From Chrysomallon squamiferum (taxonomy: Eukaryota > Mollusca > Gastropoda > Neomphalida > Peltospiridae): a DNA stretch of 64,000 nt. A program made the position numbers and the translations under genes. The notes under the pieces were generated by a model that searched no databases, was not told the DNA's origin, and saw only the letters and a list, made by a program, of their open reading frames with translations. Where the stretch lies: contig CM022677.1 in NCBI GenBank assembly GCA_012295275.1, forward strand, positions 5,271,597 to 5,335,596, written 5' to 3'. The first letter of the stretch is position 1; every line of letters starts with the position of its first letter. Positions 1-12,111 of the stretch are shown here, in pieces.

Positions 1-157
1 ACAGCACTAGTAGTAGTTTTAGTGTTAGTAACAGTAGTAGTTGTAGTAGTAGTAGTAGTAACAGCAGCAGCAGAATTTGTAGTTGTGCTATTATTGGAAT
101 TAGTAATAATTTTAGTATTAATAGTACTAGTAGTAGTAATAGTGGTAATGGTTGTAA
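1..157. repeat. Degenerate AGT/AAC trinucleotide repeat
   Basis: The sequence is an impure run of GTA, AGT and AAC triplets. The matching block in the right duplicate is at 56346-56550. Open frames through it (poly-V/L on both strands) are simple-repeat artefacts. Confidence 0.75.
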
Positions 158-620
158 TACTAGACACAATTCACTGGCTTGTACAGACTATTTGACAGGA
201 TAGTACATACCACAGCCTATAACATACTAGACACAATTCACTGGCTTGTACAATCACACTCTTTGATAGGATAGTAGATACCACAGCCTATAACATACTA
301 GACACAATTCACTGGCTTGTACAATCACACTCTTTGATAGGATAGTAGATACCACAGCCTATAACATACTAGACACATTTCACTGGCTTGTACAGACTCT
401 TTAACAGGATAGTACATACCACAGCCTCTAACATACTAGACATTTTCACTGGCTTGTACACACTCTTTGACAGGATAGTACATACCACTGCCTCTAACAT
501 ACTAGACACATTTCACTGGCTTGTACAGTAACACTCTTTGACAGGATAGTACATACCACTGCCTCTAAGATACTTGACATGGTGCACTGAATGGAATATA
601 TGTACTCACTGACAGGATAG
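158..620. repeat. 66-71 bp tandem repeat, about six units
   Basis: Units begin TACTAGACACAATTCACTGG at about 158, 225, 296, 367, 433 and 499, with a diverged unit near 569. Each contains ACTCTTTGACAGGATAGTAC and a CCACAGCCT block. The right duplicate has only one or two unit-like blocks here (56545-56640), so the array expanded or contracted after the segment was duplicated. Confidence 0.85.
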
Positions 621-699
621 CACATAGCACAGCCTTTAATATAGCAGACATTATTCACTTGCTGGAAAAAAAAATAGATAGTGCTGTGTTCCACTGCCT

Positions 700-3250
700 C
701 TGGATCCCAAACTGACATGGTTAAGCTGAATGGACCATATATCCAGCCCCACACATGACAGGAATTAAAAAAAATAAAATGTTTTTGTTTCTGTAATGTT
801 TTCAAATGACGTTACTTTTCAGAATGTAAACCTTTGTTCACATTCAATATGGAAAAATAAACAAAATCCTTTTTTTTTTTGTTGTTTTCAGTCTAAATTA
901 ATATGTCTTTAAATAAAACTGGGATGGATCCCAAACTTTACTGCTTTGAATTATTATTTGTTAAATAAAATCTTGAAATTCAACACCTGGTTATTGGCTT
1001 TAGATTTATATTCCATTCTAGTCCAATGTAAACAACAGAAACTTTTTTTTTTTTTCCACACATTTTTTAAGATTTACATCCCTGCTATCAATTTATATTT
1101 TTTTTTCTTTGTTCCAAAAAAATACCTGAAAAAGTGAAGTTTCAGACCCTAGCAGCAGCCATTTTCTTTTCACTATGAAATATCACATATGAAGTTGATC
1201 TAGATTACCTCCCCTGAACTATTTCAGAGACCCTTGTTGTGAGAACTAGGTCAGATTTAGATAATAGCTATTTTCTAAGTTTAATTGAATGCTCAGTTGT
1301 GGAATGTGAAGTGGAAATTGCTTACCAGACTGGGTCATGTAACATTTGACTCGGAGCAATTGCAGACAAAATGGCTCTTATGAAGTCATCTACACAGAAA
1401 GTCAAGCAATTTTTAAAAAAACACCTCTAGTTTATGCAAGCAAACAAAGCAACATTGCAGCAAGAATCAACACTGAATCTGACTGTTTGTCAGCCACCTT
1501 AGTCTTTGTCTACTTTGGAACCTTCGATATCAGAACCTTTTGTTTTGGGAATAAAACTCACACAATTCAGACGTGGAACATGTGACTGTGTACTTGTTGC
1601 TGAGTGTTTGAAGTTTTCAAGCAAGAATGAGAAACATGTTTTTCTTCTTGTTTTTGCATTTACTGCTTTTCAGTTTGAATGCAACATTACTTGTGTACAG
1701 TCTTAAGTATTAGAGAACATACAACTGGTTTATACAGGTTCATAGTGGTTCAAACTGGTTCATAGTGGTTCAAACTGGTTCATAGTGAAACACTCAGCAG
1801 CCAGTCAAAGTCAGTTCTCAGACAGTGAAATGTTATTTTATAGTCAGGAAGACATAGGAGATGTTCAGGAAATGTCTGTACCAAAAAAAAAAATTACTCT
1901 TTACATCTTCTTTTCTTATGAAAACAAGGCAGAACATTAAAAATATAGTTTTAATAGTGACAGAATTTTATTATATTAAATACCAAGATTAATTATTTAC
2001 ATATTTTAAATATAATCTATTTAAAACCATATATTAACATGTATTAATAAAATACAAAAAGAAATATTAAAAATCCATATACGATCAAATGCCACAATAA
2101 ATTATTTTATTTACTGAATTTACACAACAACAAGGAAAGTAGACAAGAGAGAATAAATAAATAAGTACAGAGATAAATAAAGTACCAAACTGTATTCTGA
2201 AAACACTGTCTTATTTCTGTTCATAAAGTTGATATTATATTAGTTTATGTACAATTTTCTCACTTGTATGTATTATTTATCTGAATGCAATCAAGGTGTG
2301 TGTGTGTGTGTGTGCGTGTAACATCCAATTATACACACAACTACACACATTAGACTTTCAGAACCAAAAAAATAACAAGAAACCACCTCTAAAAACACAA
2401 CAACATGGAAAACATAAAGATCACTAACTTAGATGATTCAGAAATGAAAATTGGGATTTACAAAACACAACAGGCAAGAAGGCCAACTTTGATTAAAAAA
2501 AATGAAAAACGTTGACCAGAAGCAAAAGGTAATAAATAAGAAACCAATATAACTCACTGACAAAACACTGACACAGACAAAACCCTGAACAGAAAATAAT
2601 TAATAACAAAAAAAGGAAAATTTATTTTGGGATAAACACAAAACTCTTAAAGACTTTTCTTTCCAGTGTAAACATCTGGGATCAACATTTTCTTACTAGG
2701 AATTACCTACACTAATCCTGAAACTCTGACTCAGCAAACAGTAAAACAGTCTCTGTAAGAACAACAACCTGAAGCTAAAGGAGTGAAAAAAAAAAAAAAA
2801 AATTAAGAAAAACACCCATCTCACTTTTTAAATATATCAGTGACATAACTCAAGTCATTAGCATGCAGCTTCTGCAGTGTCCATCACCATAGAAACTCCA
2901 GCCAGTTCTGATACCTAGCAAAACATGCAAACTTTCAGAAACTATATGAAGAAAATTTTAAACACAGCCCAACAAAAATAAATAATTTCAACAAAAGAAC
3001 CTCCATTAAACAAAACATATCTCTCACATGATAAACACCTAACACAGGCCTTTCTATTCTTGTTTGTCAAATTTAATTCAAACAAATGTTTGATTAAATA
3101 ATTTCTAAAAAACATAACTTAAAATAACACAATCATACAGGTTAAAAAAAAAAAAAAAAATAGCATACAGAGGAACAAACAAAACAAAAAGCAATACAGC
3201 AGTACAAAACAATTATATAAAGTAATTAATTAACAGACTAATTGACTCAC
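700..3250. other. Conserved duplicate sequence without a recognised gene
   Basis: This AT-rich stretch contains poly-T and poly-A runs, a 20-bp GGTTCATAGTGGTTCAAACT repeat near 1735-1790, and a GT microsatellite near 2295. Much of it is over 90 percent identical by eye to 56760-59000. A 79-codon open frame at 1346-1585 is kept in both copies but begins with TTG. I see no splice sites or family resemblance supporting it. Confidence 0.5.
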
Positions 3251-4698
3251 CAGCTGATAGACTGGCTGACAGAACTTCAGAACATATTTTATAAATTCCA
3301 TATTTTCTTGACACAAGGAATTAAACTGGTTCTGGCTGGAGTGGGCTGTTTGGAATGTGAAGTTTCTGTTCAAACTTAAAACAATAAATGAAAGTCTGTT
3401 GCAGGAAATGAACTCAGAAGATGTTGACGAAGACAGGTTATACCAGCTTCAGAAATTACAATTTTACACTTGTCTACCAATGTGTTATAACTTTTCCTTC
3501 TGCTTCCACAATGTGGAGATGCTCAAATTGCTCTCCAAACACTCTCATTTTCTCTTCTGCTGGAAGACTGGCAGTTTGCTCTGTCTTCTCACTGTTAGCA
3601 CTGCCAGCAGAGATCTGTTTTAGACAATAAAAGGAACACAAATGTTACACAGATTGATAAATGATGTCCTAAAAAGGATTAAAAATCAGTGTCGTGACAT
3701 TAAACTGATAAGTGAAACTAAGAAGACGGTTCACTTTTTCTTAAACATAAAAATGAAAACAAAATTTAAAATAACAAACAAAAGCATATGCAATATAAAA
3801 TCAATTAATCTAAGAATTAATACAATATCCTTAAAATTATATTTAGCTTTTAAATATGTTTCAGACCAGATTCCAGTAAATATCACTTAATCTGTTCCAA
3901 AAATTACACATTATTCAAATGAATTCTTACCATTGCAATAGCAGTCTGTTGATACTCACTCCAAAGTGAAGATTTAGTCTCACATGCAGACAGTATTTTC
4001 AAATTACTCCCTTTGAATCCTGCAAATGACTCAGACAAAATTAGTCATAATCTTGATGAAAATGCTGCAGAAATTGAACTATCCTTTCTCTATCTTCACA
4101 TGTAAAAGTGTGTAAATTAATTTTCTTCTGCCAGATTTCTTTTCTCTCTTGGCATTACCATTCAGTCTGCAATGCTTCAGTAAGGCTGTGAGTTTGTTCT
4201 GACTAATGCCGTAAAAAAATAATAAAAGATATAAGCAGACGCCCATAACCCCCCTCACACACACAAACACATTCAAACGTACTCTATAAAAATGAAGGAG
4301 AAATAACAAATTACCTGCTGCTTAAATAGAAAAAAAAACTAATGAAAACCCATACAAGTCTCTCTGCTTTGTTCATTGGAGTGCTTTGTAGACCTGCCAT
4401 ATCCTTTTCAGCTGCAAAACAAAAAAAATATAAATTCTTATAATACTGATACAGTTGTAAATTATTTGCAATAACTGTCCTAATCAGATGAAAAAAAAAA
4501 AAAAAATATATATATTAATCATTTTAATGAGTGTTGTTTATCCAGATAAAATATTACATTTTCATTTAACATTTAAAATTTTTTGATTTCCAGATTTAAT
4601 CGTCTGTATACCAAATGTAAGTCTCTAACATGAATAAATAATATTACTTCAGAAGAACTTACTTTTTTCTTCTTCTTAAGAATATCTATCACGGGCAT
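3251..4698 (-). pseudogene. Six-exon gene of unknown family, left copy, probably a pseudogene
   Basis: Six exon-like open segments with GT/AG borders lie in order on the minus strand. Exon 1 is 4698-4663 (ATG start, MPVIDILKKKKK, donor GTAAGT). Exon 2 is 4411-4356 (EKDMAGLQSTPMNKAERL). Exon 3 is 4202-4159. Exon 4 is 4019-3931 (begins FKGSNLKILSACE). Exon 5 is 3614-3478 (includes EEKMRVFGEQFEHLHIVEAE). Exon 6 is 3335-3251 (begins CQNQFNSLCQENMEFIKYV, donor GTGAGT). Exons 4 to 6 join with consistent phases. Exon 1 to 2 is off by one base, because the A run at the exon 1 donor is one shorter than in the right copy. Exon 3 to 4 also disagrees in phase. I do not recognise the family. The charged, leucine-spaced segments would fit a coiled coil. 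The gene probably continues below 3251, but I could not follow it. It could still be live if the phase errors are sequencing errors. Confidence 0.6.
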
Positions 4699-4794
4699 TT
4701 TCAAATCAGACAAATGTCATACTTGTCTTTCAAGCTGATGTACAAGGAAGGCGTTCAATCTTTCTTTTTAGTATTTTGTCATTATTTATTTATT

Positions 4795-4796
4795 TA

Positions 4797-4848
<52 letters not shown>

Positions 4849-4868
4849 TTTTTTTTTTTTTTTTTTTT
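4795..4868. repeat. (TTA)n followed by poly-T
   Basis: About 15 TTA units run directly into a T run of about 20. The right copy at 60545-60610 has instead a short TTTA-type repeat, so this tract has changed since duplication. Confidence 0.85.
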
Positions 4869-4884
4869 ATTCCGGGTAAGTAAC

Positions 4885-5150
4885 CCTACCGAAATTGAAA
4901 AGGAAAAACAATAGCTAATACAATGTTATAGAGTTATCTCCAATGATAACTTGTTCCGTTAACCAACCGATAATTCTTGAACGTAAAGCTCTAAAAGTTC
5001 GCTAGATTTGTTGATTGGCTTCAATTTAGCCAATTAAAGGTGCAATTGAAAAGGAAAAGCAATAGCAAACACTTTGTTAGAGTGTTATCTCCTATGATAA
5101 CCTGTTCCGTTAACCAACCGATAATCCTTTAACATACGGGTTGGAAACGT
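4885..5150. repeat. Two ~150-bp repeat units with GTTAACCAACCG core
   Basis: Two similar units (starting near 4890 and 5043) share AATTGAAAAGGAAAA, a TTATCTCC/TGATAAC block and TTCCGTTAACCAACCGATAA. The same pair is present at 60630-60910 in the right duplicate. The function is unknown; it is most likely an old interspersed repeat. Confidence 0.6.
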
Positions 5151-5585
5151 TCACTATAACATTAGCGTTTATAAATAGATCTTTTATGTGAAATAAATAT
5201 TTTCGATAAAAAATTTTAATTTGTGGCTCCATTTCGTGTCCTGCATAAATTATAGTTAAGAAATCAGGTCACCCAAATAATATTTTAATACTGGGAAATA
5301 TTTCACAGAAGATGATTTTGCATCTCCCAAAATGTCCAAACGGAATCTTGGTCAAATTTATAGTCACCTGGCGACAACATGCCATTACTGAGTCCTGCAT
5401 AATTCCGTCTCCATGTTAAGAAATCTGTTTGTAACATAAACTTCAATTTTTTCAATACTGATTAAATGCTGTTTTTTTCAGTCATGAAGATGGCTACTAA
5501 TCAATATTTTCAAGAATCTCAGAAAAAATGTCCACATCAAAAATTTAAAAAGTGATTCAAAAGCTATTGTAGTCACCACTGAGCC

Positions 5586-5614
5586 AAATCCACATGTTCG
5601 GAAAAAGTGTGCAG
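5586..5614 (+). mobile_element. 3' remnant of a hAT-type MITE
   Basis: CACATGTTCGGAAAAAGTGTG followed by GCAGCAC matches the last ~30 bases of the full MITE at 61197-61510 in the right duplicate, with one of the flanking ATCTAC sequences after it. The 5' part of the element and its left end are missing. The element was therefore probably inserted before the 7-kb segment duplicated and was later mostly deleted here. Confidence 0.6.
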
Positions 5615-6109
5615 CACATCTACGGTAACAGACGACACAGATAATAGATCCCACCATAATGGCCGTAACCCAGCATTAAATCCTCGTAAACCTCTCCTCG
5701 ATAATCAGAATCATTTACTTTTTGCCATTTTATTGAGACAGAGCGGGATGTGAATATGACAGCTGATGCAGAATGAGAGACATCATCACAAGATGTAAAT
5801 GCTGCTCCTGTAAGACGCTCATCTAGGTCACGAGATGGTCAGCATAGTAATCCTCATAACCTACCCCTCTCTGCAGTTCTTCTGGAAAGTATGGCAACAT
5901 TTTAAGTTGAGAAATGTTTAGAATAGAGAAATAATAGCCATTGGTTCCTATTCTATAATGCTTAGATTATGTAATGTTTTAAAGTATTTAGAGTGGAGTA
6001 AAAGCTAGCAAGATATATTAACATGACTGCTTCTTACTGGGAGATTTCATTAGCACTGGAAAGTGTATCATGTGATATGACAATATATGGTAACTGCTGA
6101 CAGGCGTTT

Positions 6110-6440
6110 TGGGCCGTTCCATTAATCACGTACGGATAATTAGCGTATGAAAGCTTACTGAGTACATCTCACGTAAGGGACATAACTCTAATCTATGTTT
6201 GTGAACACATATTCGCAAAAACTTCCTCCTCATCAGAATTTTTTATAATAAAAGGTGATGATACAGATAAGTTATTGTTAAGAGAAGGAGACCCGTATGG
6301 ATAATTAGATATAGCTAAAACTCTAATCATGTTTGTGGAAAAACTGATAGATAAAGGTAGACATCTGACGTAAGGCACATAACTCTAATCTATGTTTGTG
6401 AACAAAAAAATGATAGATAAGTTAAAAGGTAGACAAATGA
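6110..6440. repeat. GACATAACTCTAATC blocks (molluscan-style repeat)
   Basis: Repeated phrases include CGTACGGATAATTAGCG, AAGCTTACTGAGTACATCTC and GGGACATAACTCTAATC followed by TATGTTTGTGAACA. They occur about three times here and four times at 62000-62430. The minus-strand open frame through the block is not supported as a gene. Confidence 0.6.
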
Positions 6441-7680
6441 CAGACATATAGCTAAAGAGATTGAGGTGATAAAAAATATGATAGAGAGAAAACAAATGAT
6501 TGATAGTCTGATTCATGGGATAGACAGATGTAGTTAGACAAGAGATACGGGTACAGAGATACGGGTACAGCGAGGCATGCGATAGAGATATAGATAGAGA
6601 GTCAGAGACACGTATTAGTGATGTAGGTAAAGAGAAGAAGACAAGTCAAAGATATAGGTAGAACGACAAATGATAGCGATAAAGATTAGGCAGACTTTGA
6701 TAGAGATATAAGTTGAGACATGGAGATAAATGATAATGATAAATATATAGAGAAAGGCAAGTGATAGAGATAATGGTAGAGAGATGTACAAGTACTAGAC
6801 ATGCTGGTAGAGAATCAGAAACAAGCAATAGCAATATATGTAAACAGAGAGAAGTGATATGGTTCAGAGACAGAAGTTATCAAGGTACAGAACGAGATAA
6901 TGATACAGATAGAGAGATAGATTGAAACGTAGAGGGACAGATATGATAGAGGTAAAGATAGAGAGAAGCAGAGCCAAATGATAGAGAAGATAATAGGTAG
7001 GAAGGCTGAGTCATGGGACAGACATAGTTAGAGAGACAGAGACAAATAATCAAGATATAAATAAAGAGATATAGATAGAGAAAGTCAAGGGATAGAGATA
7101 TAGGTGTAGACAGAGACAGAGACAAGTGATAGAGATATAGGTGGAGAGACAGAAAAAATAGAGAGAGTGATATAGACAAGTATTAGAGATTTAGCGAAAG
7201 GTACAAGTGACAGATATAGGTGGAGAGACAAATAAGGCTGACTGGTTAGACTAACATACAGAAAGACAGAGTGAACAGGCAGACAAACATGCAGACAGCG
7301 AGAGAAAGATTAATGGACAGAATAACCGATTCGGACAGTTAGAGACACAGATTAGAGTGACAAATATGTTCAAATACTGAACAGTCTAAAGAGAGATTGA
7401 GAGAGAGAAAGCGAGATAGATAGAAACAAACACGTAGATAGCTAGATTGACTGATTATATGGACAGATAGCTGGACAAACAGACAGAAGGTTTTAATATT
7501 TGTAAGTTTAACAGCGAGACTGATGAACAGACCCACAGTGTTGACAAATTTACAAATTTACAGAAAGAGAAGAATAGATGAATAGATGAACAAACAGACA
7601 GAGTCAGAAAGACAATTAGAATGATGGATGAATACAGAGATTGAAAGACAGAAAAATAGAAATATAGATATGGAAATTTA
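6440..7680. repeat. Degenerate GATAGAGA purine-rich repeat
   Basis: The plus strand is strongly purine-biased, made of impure GATAGA, GACAGAGA and AGATAAAG phrases. Related blocks lie at 16060-16740 and 62440-63361, and phrases such as GAGATGTACAAGTACTAGAC are shared with 16617. Serine/leucine/tyrosine-rich minus-strand open frames here are artefacts of the repeat. Confidence 0.8.
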
Positions 7681-8040
7681 TGGAGTGTATCGTATATGTT
7701 GAGTGTCTGGTGTTTGTATAGTTAATGCTCTGTGTTGATAGGATGGTTGTTTGTGGAGTGTATGGAATGTGTGGACTCTATGGTGTGTCTGGAGTGTATG
7801 GAATGTGTTGAGTGTTTGGTGTGTTGAGTGTATGGTGTGTTGAGTGTATGGTGTGTAGAGTGTATGGTGTGTGTGGAGTGTATGCTCTGTGTTGAGTGTA
7901 TGGTGTGTGTGGAGTGTATCCTGTGTGTAGAGTGGATAGTGTGTATTGAGTGGATGGAGTGTGTGGACTGTATCCTCTATGTTGAGGGTATGGTGTACTT
8001 GGAGTGTATGGTGTGTGTACTGTATACTCTCTGTTGAGAG
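7680..8040. repeat. TG-rich minisatellite (GTGTGGAGTGTAT units)
   Basis: Imperfect tandem units of GTGTGTGGAGTGTATG and GTTGAGTGTATG fill the interval. The array sits exactly at the end of the left 7-kb duplicate and is absent after the right copy. A cysteine-rich CVECMV open frame through it is a by-product of the repeat. Confidence 0.85.
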
Positions 8041-8537
8041 TGGAACGTCTCTTTTACTGAGCTTTTTATTAAAACTCTTCTAAATCAGTGGACTTTTCTC
8101 TTTATTTACGTTTGATTTCTTTCTTTATATAGTTTGAAGTACATGTTTGTAATTTAGCTTTTAAAATGTTTTGTCGTCTGCGTTTTTGCATAGTTTTAAA
8201 GGGCAGATAATCGAAAATAAATTATTAAACAATACGATGTTTTCAAGGGCAGATAATCGAAAATAACTTATTAAACACTACGATATATAATCTTGTCACA
8301 AGACAACTTTAATTTTTTTGAGTAATTTAGCTGAATATTTGTAATAATGAATAACAATATATTGATGATCGTTCTTTTGTTGTTTTATTTAATTGCATTC
8401 ATATTTTAATTTATTCTCATTATTGATATGTTTTGTTGCTTACTGACATACTGCTCGTACATGATTAATTACAGTTATTCTTAGTAGCAAGTAGTATTTA
8501 TAACTGAGTTTTATAAAATAGCTTACAATATAAATCA

Positions 8538-8589
<52 letters not shown>

Positions 8590-8820
8590 CGTTTTAACGT
8601 AACAAGAGCAGTAACAACAACTTATACATGTACGTATGTATTTTATTTTTAAATATTTAGTTTATTATCACTATTTGTGATATTATTATTATTATTATTA
8701 TTATCGATATTTTTTTCATTAATTAGCTTTAGGAATGATAAAACAGACTGAATCAAAAAAATTCACAAATAACATGTTTTAATTTAGTTGCAAAATGTAA
8801 TAATTTAAAATTATTTCGTT
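8040..8820. other. Diverged copy of conserved block plus CA microsatellite
   Basis: AGGGCAGATAATCGAAAAT followed by a TTATTAAACAATACG phrase, and CTTGTCACAAGAC, match the conserved block downstream of the P4HA relics at 22070, 32585 and 51750. Here the phrase is doubled (8199 and 8248). A (CA)n tract follows at about 8541-8587, then AT-rich sequence. No gene was recognised. Confidence 0.65.
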
Positions 8821-8830
8821 TCTTTCCCAG

Positions 8831-10700
8831 CTAGACCAGGCGGCCTTGACCTCTCTGAAATGGGAGATAATCGAGCTGAACAACAGGTTGGCACAAGTAA
8901 CAGCCGAAAGAGATCATTTAGAAAAATAACTGACTAAATGTCAGGTAAGAAATGATTCTTTTTTCTTTCTTTTTAATTGTTTTTTTTTTTATCCTAGCAT
9001 TAGCCCGAAATTAAATCTGCACCTGACTTTTAATGTTGTTATTCTGGTAACAGTAATAAGAAGATAGCCTGACTAGAAAATAACGTGTTTGGAAATAACT
9101 CTTGGTGATGATTTAAAGCTACTCTGGCTATCTTCCTGGAAAAGATTTAGAAAATATTTACGTTGATCTGATGACCAAATTTAAATTTAAAAGTTTTAAT
9201 TATTATATATTTACCTTCTGCCTTATTTGGTTATTTATGTATTTATTTGATTATTTATTGATTATGTTTTCTTAAGCAGACACTAAAACAAAGAATACAT
9301 AGGTTCAATATATAAACATTCAAATTCATAAAAAAATGTCTTGTGATTTTGAATACTAAGAGAATTTAGTCTGTATGTTTTAAATTTAGTAATACACAGT
9401 TTTATCCAAAAACCATTCAAAACTTCAAATATTTTAGTGATTCTAAATATTTTGTCATTTTATTATTTTGTAATTTACAAGCTTACTAATATACATATAT
9501 AAATATATAATGTTTCTAATGTGATTTTAAATAGTATTATTATTATTTTTTTTTATAATAGCATATTGCATTCTTATTGTATAAAAGGATGTATGTACCG
9601 TTAATAAATATTTTTCTTTTATTATTATTATTAGTTTATTTTGATTTTATATTTGCATTAATAAATAATGTTCTTATCCTGTATTTTTAATTATTATTTT
9701 ATGTGTTTGTTACTGAAATCTGATTGTTTGTTGTCACTAAGACTGAGAAGATTCACAGTCAGAAAGACTTTGATGACAGAGTTGACCAGACAGCGGCACG
9801 CTACGAGGAACGCGTCACTGAACTTCACAGCGTCATTGCAGAGCTGATGAAGAAAACAGACACCAGATTAATGTCATCAGGTCAGTAGTCTTTATTAAAT
9901 AATAGTGTGAGTTTGCTGTTCTTCCCTGCTTTTAATGAATGATAAAAACAATAATATAATATATCTGGACACATAATGAAAAATAGTTTTGGATTGTCAT
10001 TATATATTGTAAAATAATACCATTTGTTTGCTGGCTTTTCACTGTTTTTAATGGACAAGAAAAGATTCCTGGAAACCTGAAATTCCAGAAATATGTGAAG
10101 ACATTTAACCATTGTTTTCTTTCATTGTATGAGTCAAGTCAGTCATTCTTCAGATGTAAAACAACACCATTAGCTTGCTGTTCTTCACTGTGTTTAATGA
10201 AAGACTAAGAAATAATTTCTAGGAATTTGTTGAAAATACCAAATTCCAGAAAGTGTAAAAGACATTTGAACGTTTTTTTTTTTTTTTTCTTTTCATTTCT
10301 GTGTAGAGAAGAAGATGATCGGACAAAAGCGATGATGGAGGAAGTATCAACGAGAATAATGCAAATGGCTCCCAGCCTGCGAGACCTGGTAATCATTTAC
10401 TTTTATATATATATATATATATATTTTTTTTTTTTGTCTGTACAGTTTTAGCTGTTTTAGATAGATGTCCAATTGTTTTAAAAGTTTATTAATTTTAATT
10501 TTAATTTATTATATAAATAGCAATTTATTATATAATACGTACACATAAAAACTGAGAATAATAATAAACGTTTTTTTTTTTTTGTTGTTGGTTCTTTTAG
10601 AAATAGGTAATGAAATAAATGCAAAATTTTCCCGAGTTGTCACAGACCTGGAGTCAGCCACTGCAGAAAGAAAATGCTTTCCTCTCCACAATGTTGATTG
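8831..10700 (+). pseudogene. MCC: MCC-like (colorectal mutant cancer protein) 5' exons, disrupted
   Basis: Four exons resemble the N-terminal coiled coil of vertebrate MCC. Exon a (8831-8944) reads AALTSLKWEIIELNNRL and aligns with the MCC segment near AALASLKGDIVELNKRL. Its codon for a conserved Lys is TAA at 8927-8929. Exon b (9742-9880) includes RYEERVTELHSVIAEL, nearly identical to MCC, and the spacing from exon a is preserved with compatible phase. Exon c (about 10309-10388) begins EEDDRTKAMMEE and needs the second of two tandem AG acceptors. Exon d (10601 into the gap) includes FSRVVTDLESATAERK, resembling the MCC LQRVLTGLEN region, but its phase does not fit exon c. MCC family proteins are coiled-coil scaffolds linked to cell adhesion and Wnt signalling. 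The in-frame stop and phase break argue for a pseudogene. Confidence 0.72.
8945..9741. other. Intron-like AT-rich sequence between MCC-like exons
   Basis: The interval runs from a GTAAGA donor to a CTAAG acceptor. It contains poly-T and short ATT repeats and nothing else that I can recognise. Confidence 0.5.
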
Positions 10701-10900
10701 NNNNNNNNNNNNNNNNNNNNNNNNNNNNNNNNNNNNNNNNNNNNNNNNNNNNNNNNNNNNNNNNNNNNNNNNNNNNNNNNNNNNNNNNNNNNNNNNNNNN
10801 NNNNNNNNNNNNNNNNNNNNNNNNNNNNNNNNNNNNNNNNNNNNNNNNNNNNNNNNNNNNNNNNNNNNNNNNNNNNNNNNNNNNNNNNNNNNNNNNNNNN
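10701..10900. other. Assembly gap (200 N)
   Basis: Exactly 200 unknown bases interrupt the fourth MCC-like exon. The round length suggests a placeholder of unknown true size. Open frames spanning it are meaningless. Confidence 0.99.
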
Positions 10901-11766
10901 ATGTATTGAATTCATTTAACATGGTAATGTTATATATAGACAAGAAATAAATAAATATAATTATATATGATAATAATATGTTGTCTATAACATTTATTTA
11001 ACTAGATCAAATTAATTGCTTTGGAGTTACGTTAATGAAATATGAGTTAAATTTACCTTTTTAAAAACTAATTTATCTAATCAGTATAATTCAGTTAATT
11101 CAGAAGTGATTATTTTTCTACCTTATTAATTAAGACAGGATTGCAAGAAAACAAATAAAATAAACCTTGGAAGCAGCAGAATATATCTAGACTATTTTTG
11201 ATACTTTATTATTAAGATTGGATAGCAAAACAAACCAAACAAATAAAAAGTAATTTGTATATTCTATTTATACCAACTGTTATACAACTGATATTAATTA
11301 AGATAGAACAACAGCAAAATAAAAACAAAAAAAAGAATCCAACTGAAAAAACATGGAAGTATACAGAAAATATTTAGACTGTTTAGACTCATTTCAAGTA
11401 AAAAAAAGGGACTCTCCGAGTTCAGTAAGAACATCAGACATTTCAAGTTCTCCGTTGTAAAATGTTCTACTGTAGTAAGTAATTTTATATCAGTTTTATT
11501 AGTAATTTTATACATACAATATCTTATTAATAACTTTATATACAATATTTTATTAATAACTTTATATGTACAATATATTAATAATAACTTTATATGAAGT
11601 ATTTTATTGTCAATTCTGTTAGTAAAATAAAACATCTTGTGCCTGTGTAAGAATCTGGTTTAAAACAACATACAGAACTAAGTTCAGTAAATAAAAATGG
11701 ATTGGTTTATATCTGACCCCACCATTTTTATTCAATGGAATTCTACCTGTTTTCTATCACTGCATA
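10901..11766. other. AT-rich intron-like sequence
   Basis: No coding or repeat family was recognised apart from a short imperfect repeat of ATTAATAACTTTATAT around 11520-11600. Confidence 0.4.
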
Positions 11767-12110
11767 TTTATTTATTTATTTATTTATTTGTTTGTTTGTT
11801 TGTTTGTTTGTTTGTTTGTTTGTTTGTTTGTTTGTGTGTTTGTTTGTTTGTTTGTTTGTTTGTGTGTTTGTTTGTTTGTTTGTTTGTTTATTTGTTTGTT
11901 TATTTGTTTGTTTGTTTATTTGTTTGTTTGTTTGTTTGTTTATTTATTTATCTGTTTGTTTGTTTGTTTGTTTATTTGTTTATATGCTTACTTGTTTCTT
12001 GTTATTTATTTATTTATTTGTTTGTTTGTTTGTTTATTTATTTATTTATTTGTTTGTTTGTTTGTTTGTTTGTTTGCTTACTTGTTTCTTGTTATTTGTT
12101 TATTTATTTA
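11767..12110. repeat. (TTTG/TTTA)n tetranucleotide array
   Basis: About 340 bp of TTTG and TTTA units fall in blocks and are interrupted twice by TGCTTACTTGTTTCTTG. Long LFVCLFVC open frames in all three plus frames are artefacts. The end of the array (TTTATTTACAG) forms the acceptor of the exon-like segment that follows. Confidence 0.95.
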
Positions 12111-12111
12111 C

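Larger units (their letters stand above)
1..7680. repeat. Left copy of a ~7-kb direct segmental duplication
   Basis: The segment aligns by eye, in the same orientation and order, with 56395-63361. Shared landmarks are the AGT-rich start, the block around 1150-1750, the GT microsatellite near 2295, the minus-strand exons at 3251-4698, the paired GAAAAGGAAAAGCAATAGC blocks near 4890 and 5045, the GACATAACTC blocks near 6130-6420, and the purine-rich tail. The right boundary is sharp: both copies share GGAAATTTAT, then this copy runs into a TG-rich minisatellite at about 7680. The left boundary lies outside the window. Position 1 corresponds to 56395, an offset of about 56 kb falling to 55.7 kb at the right end. 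Confidence 0.9.

Noticed and set aside
1346-1585. 79-codon open frame conserved at 57221-57460
   Set aside because: It starts at TTG and not ATG. Of the differences between copies about half change the amino acid, no splice signals or family pattern are present, and similarity is expected from the segmental duplication alone.
7828-8037. Cysteine-rich CVECMV open frame, at first sight a small secreted cysteine-rich peptide
   Set aside because: It coincides exactly with a TG-rich minisatellite, has no signal peptide and has no conserved copy.
10509-10950. Open frames spanning the run of N
   Set aside because: The frame across unknown sequence has no meaning. Only the exon-like part before 10701 was considered.
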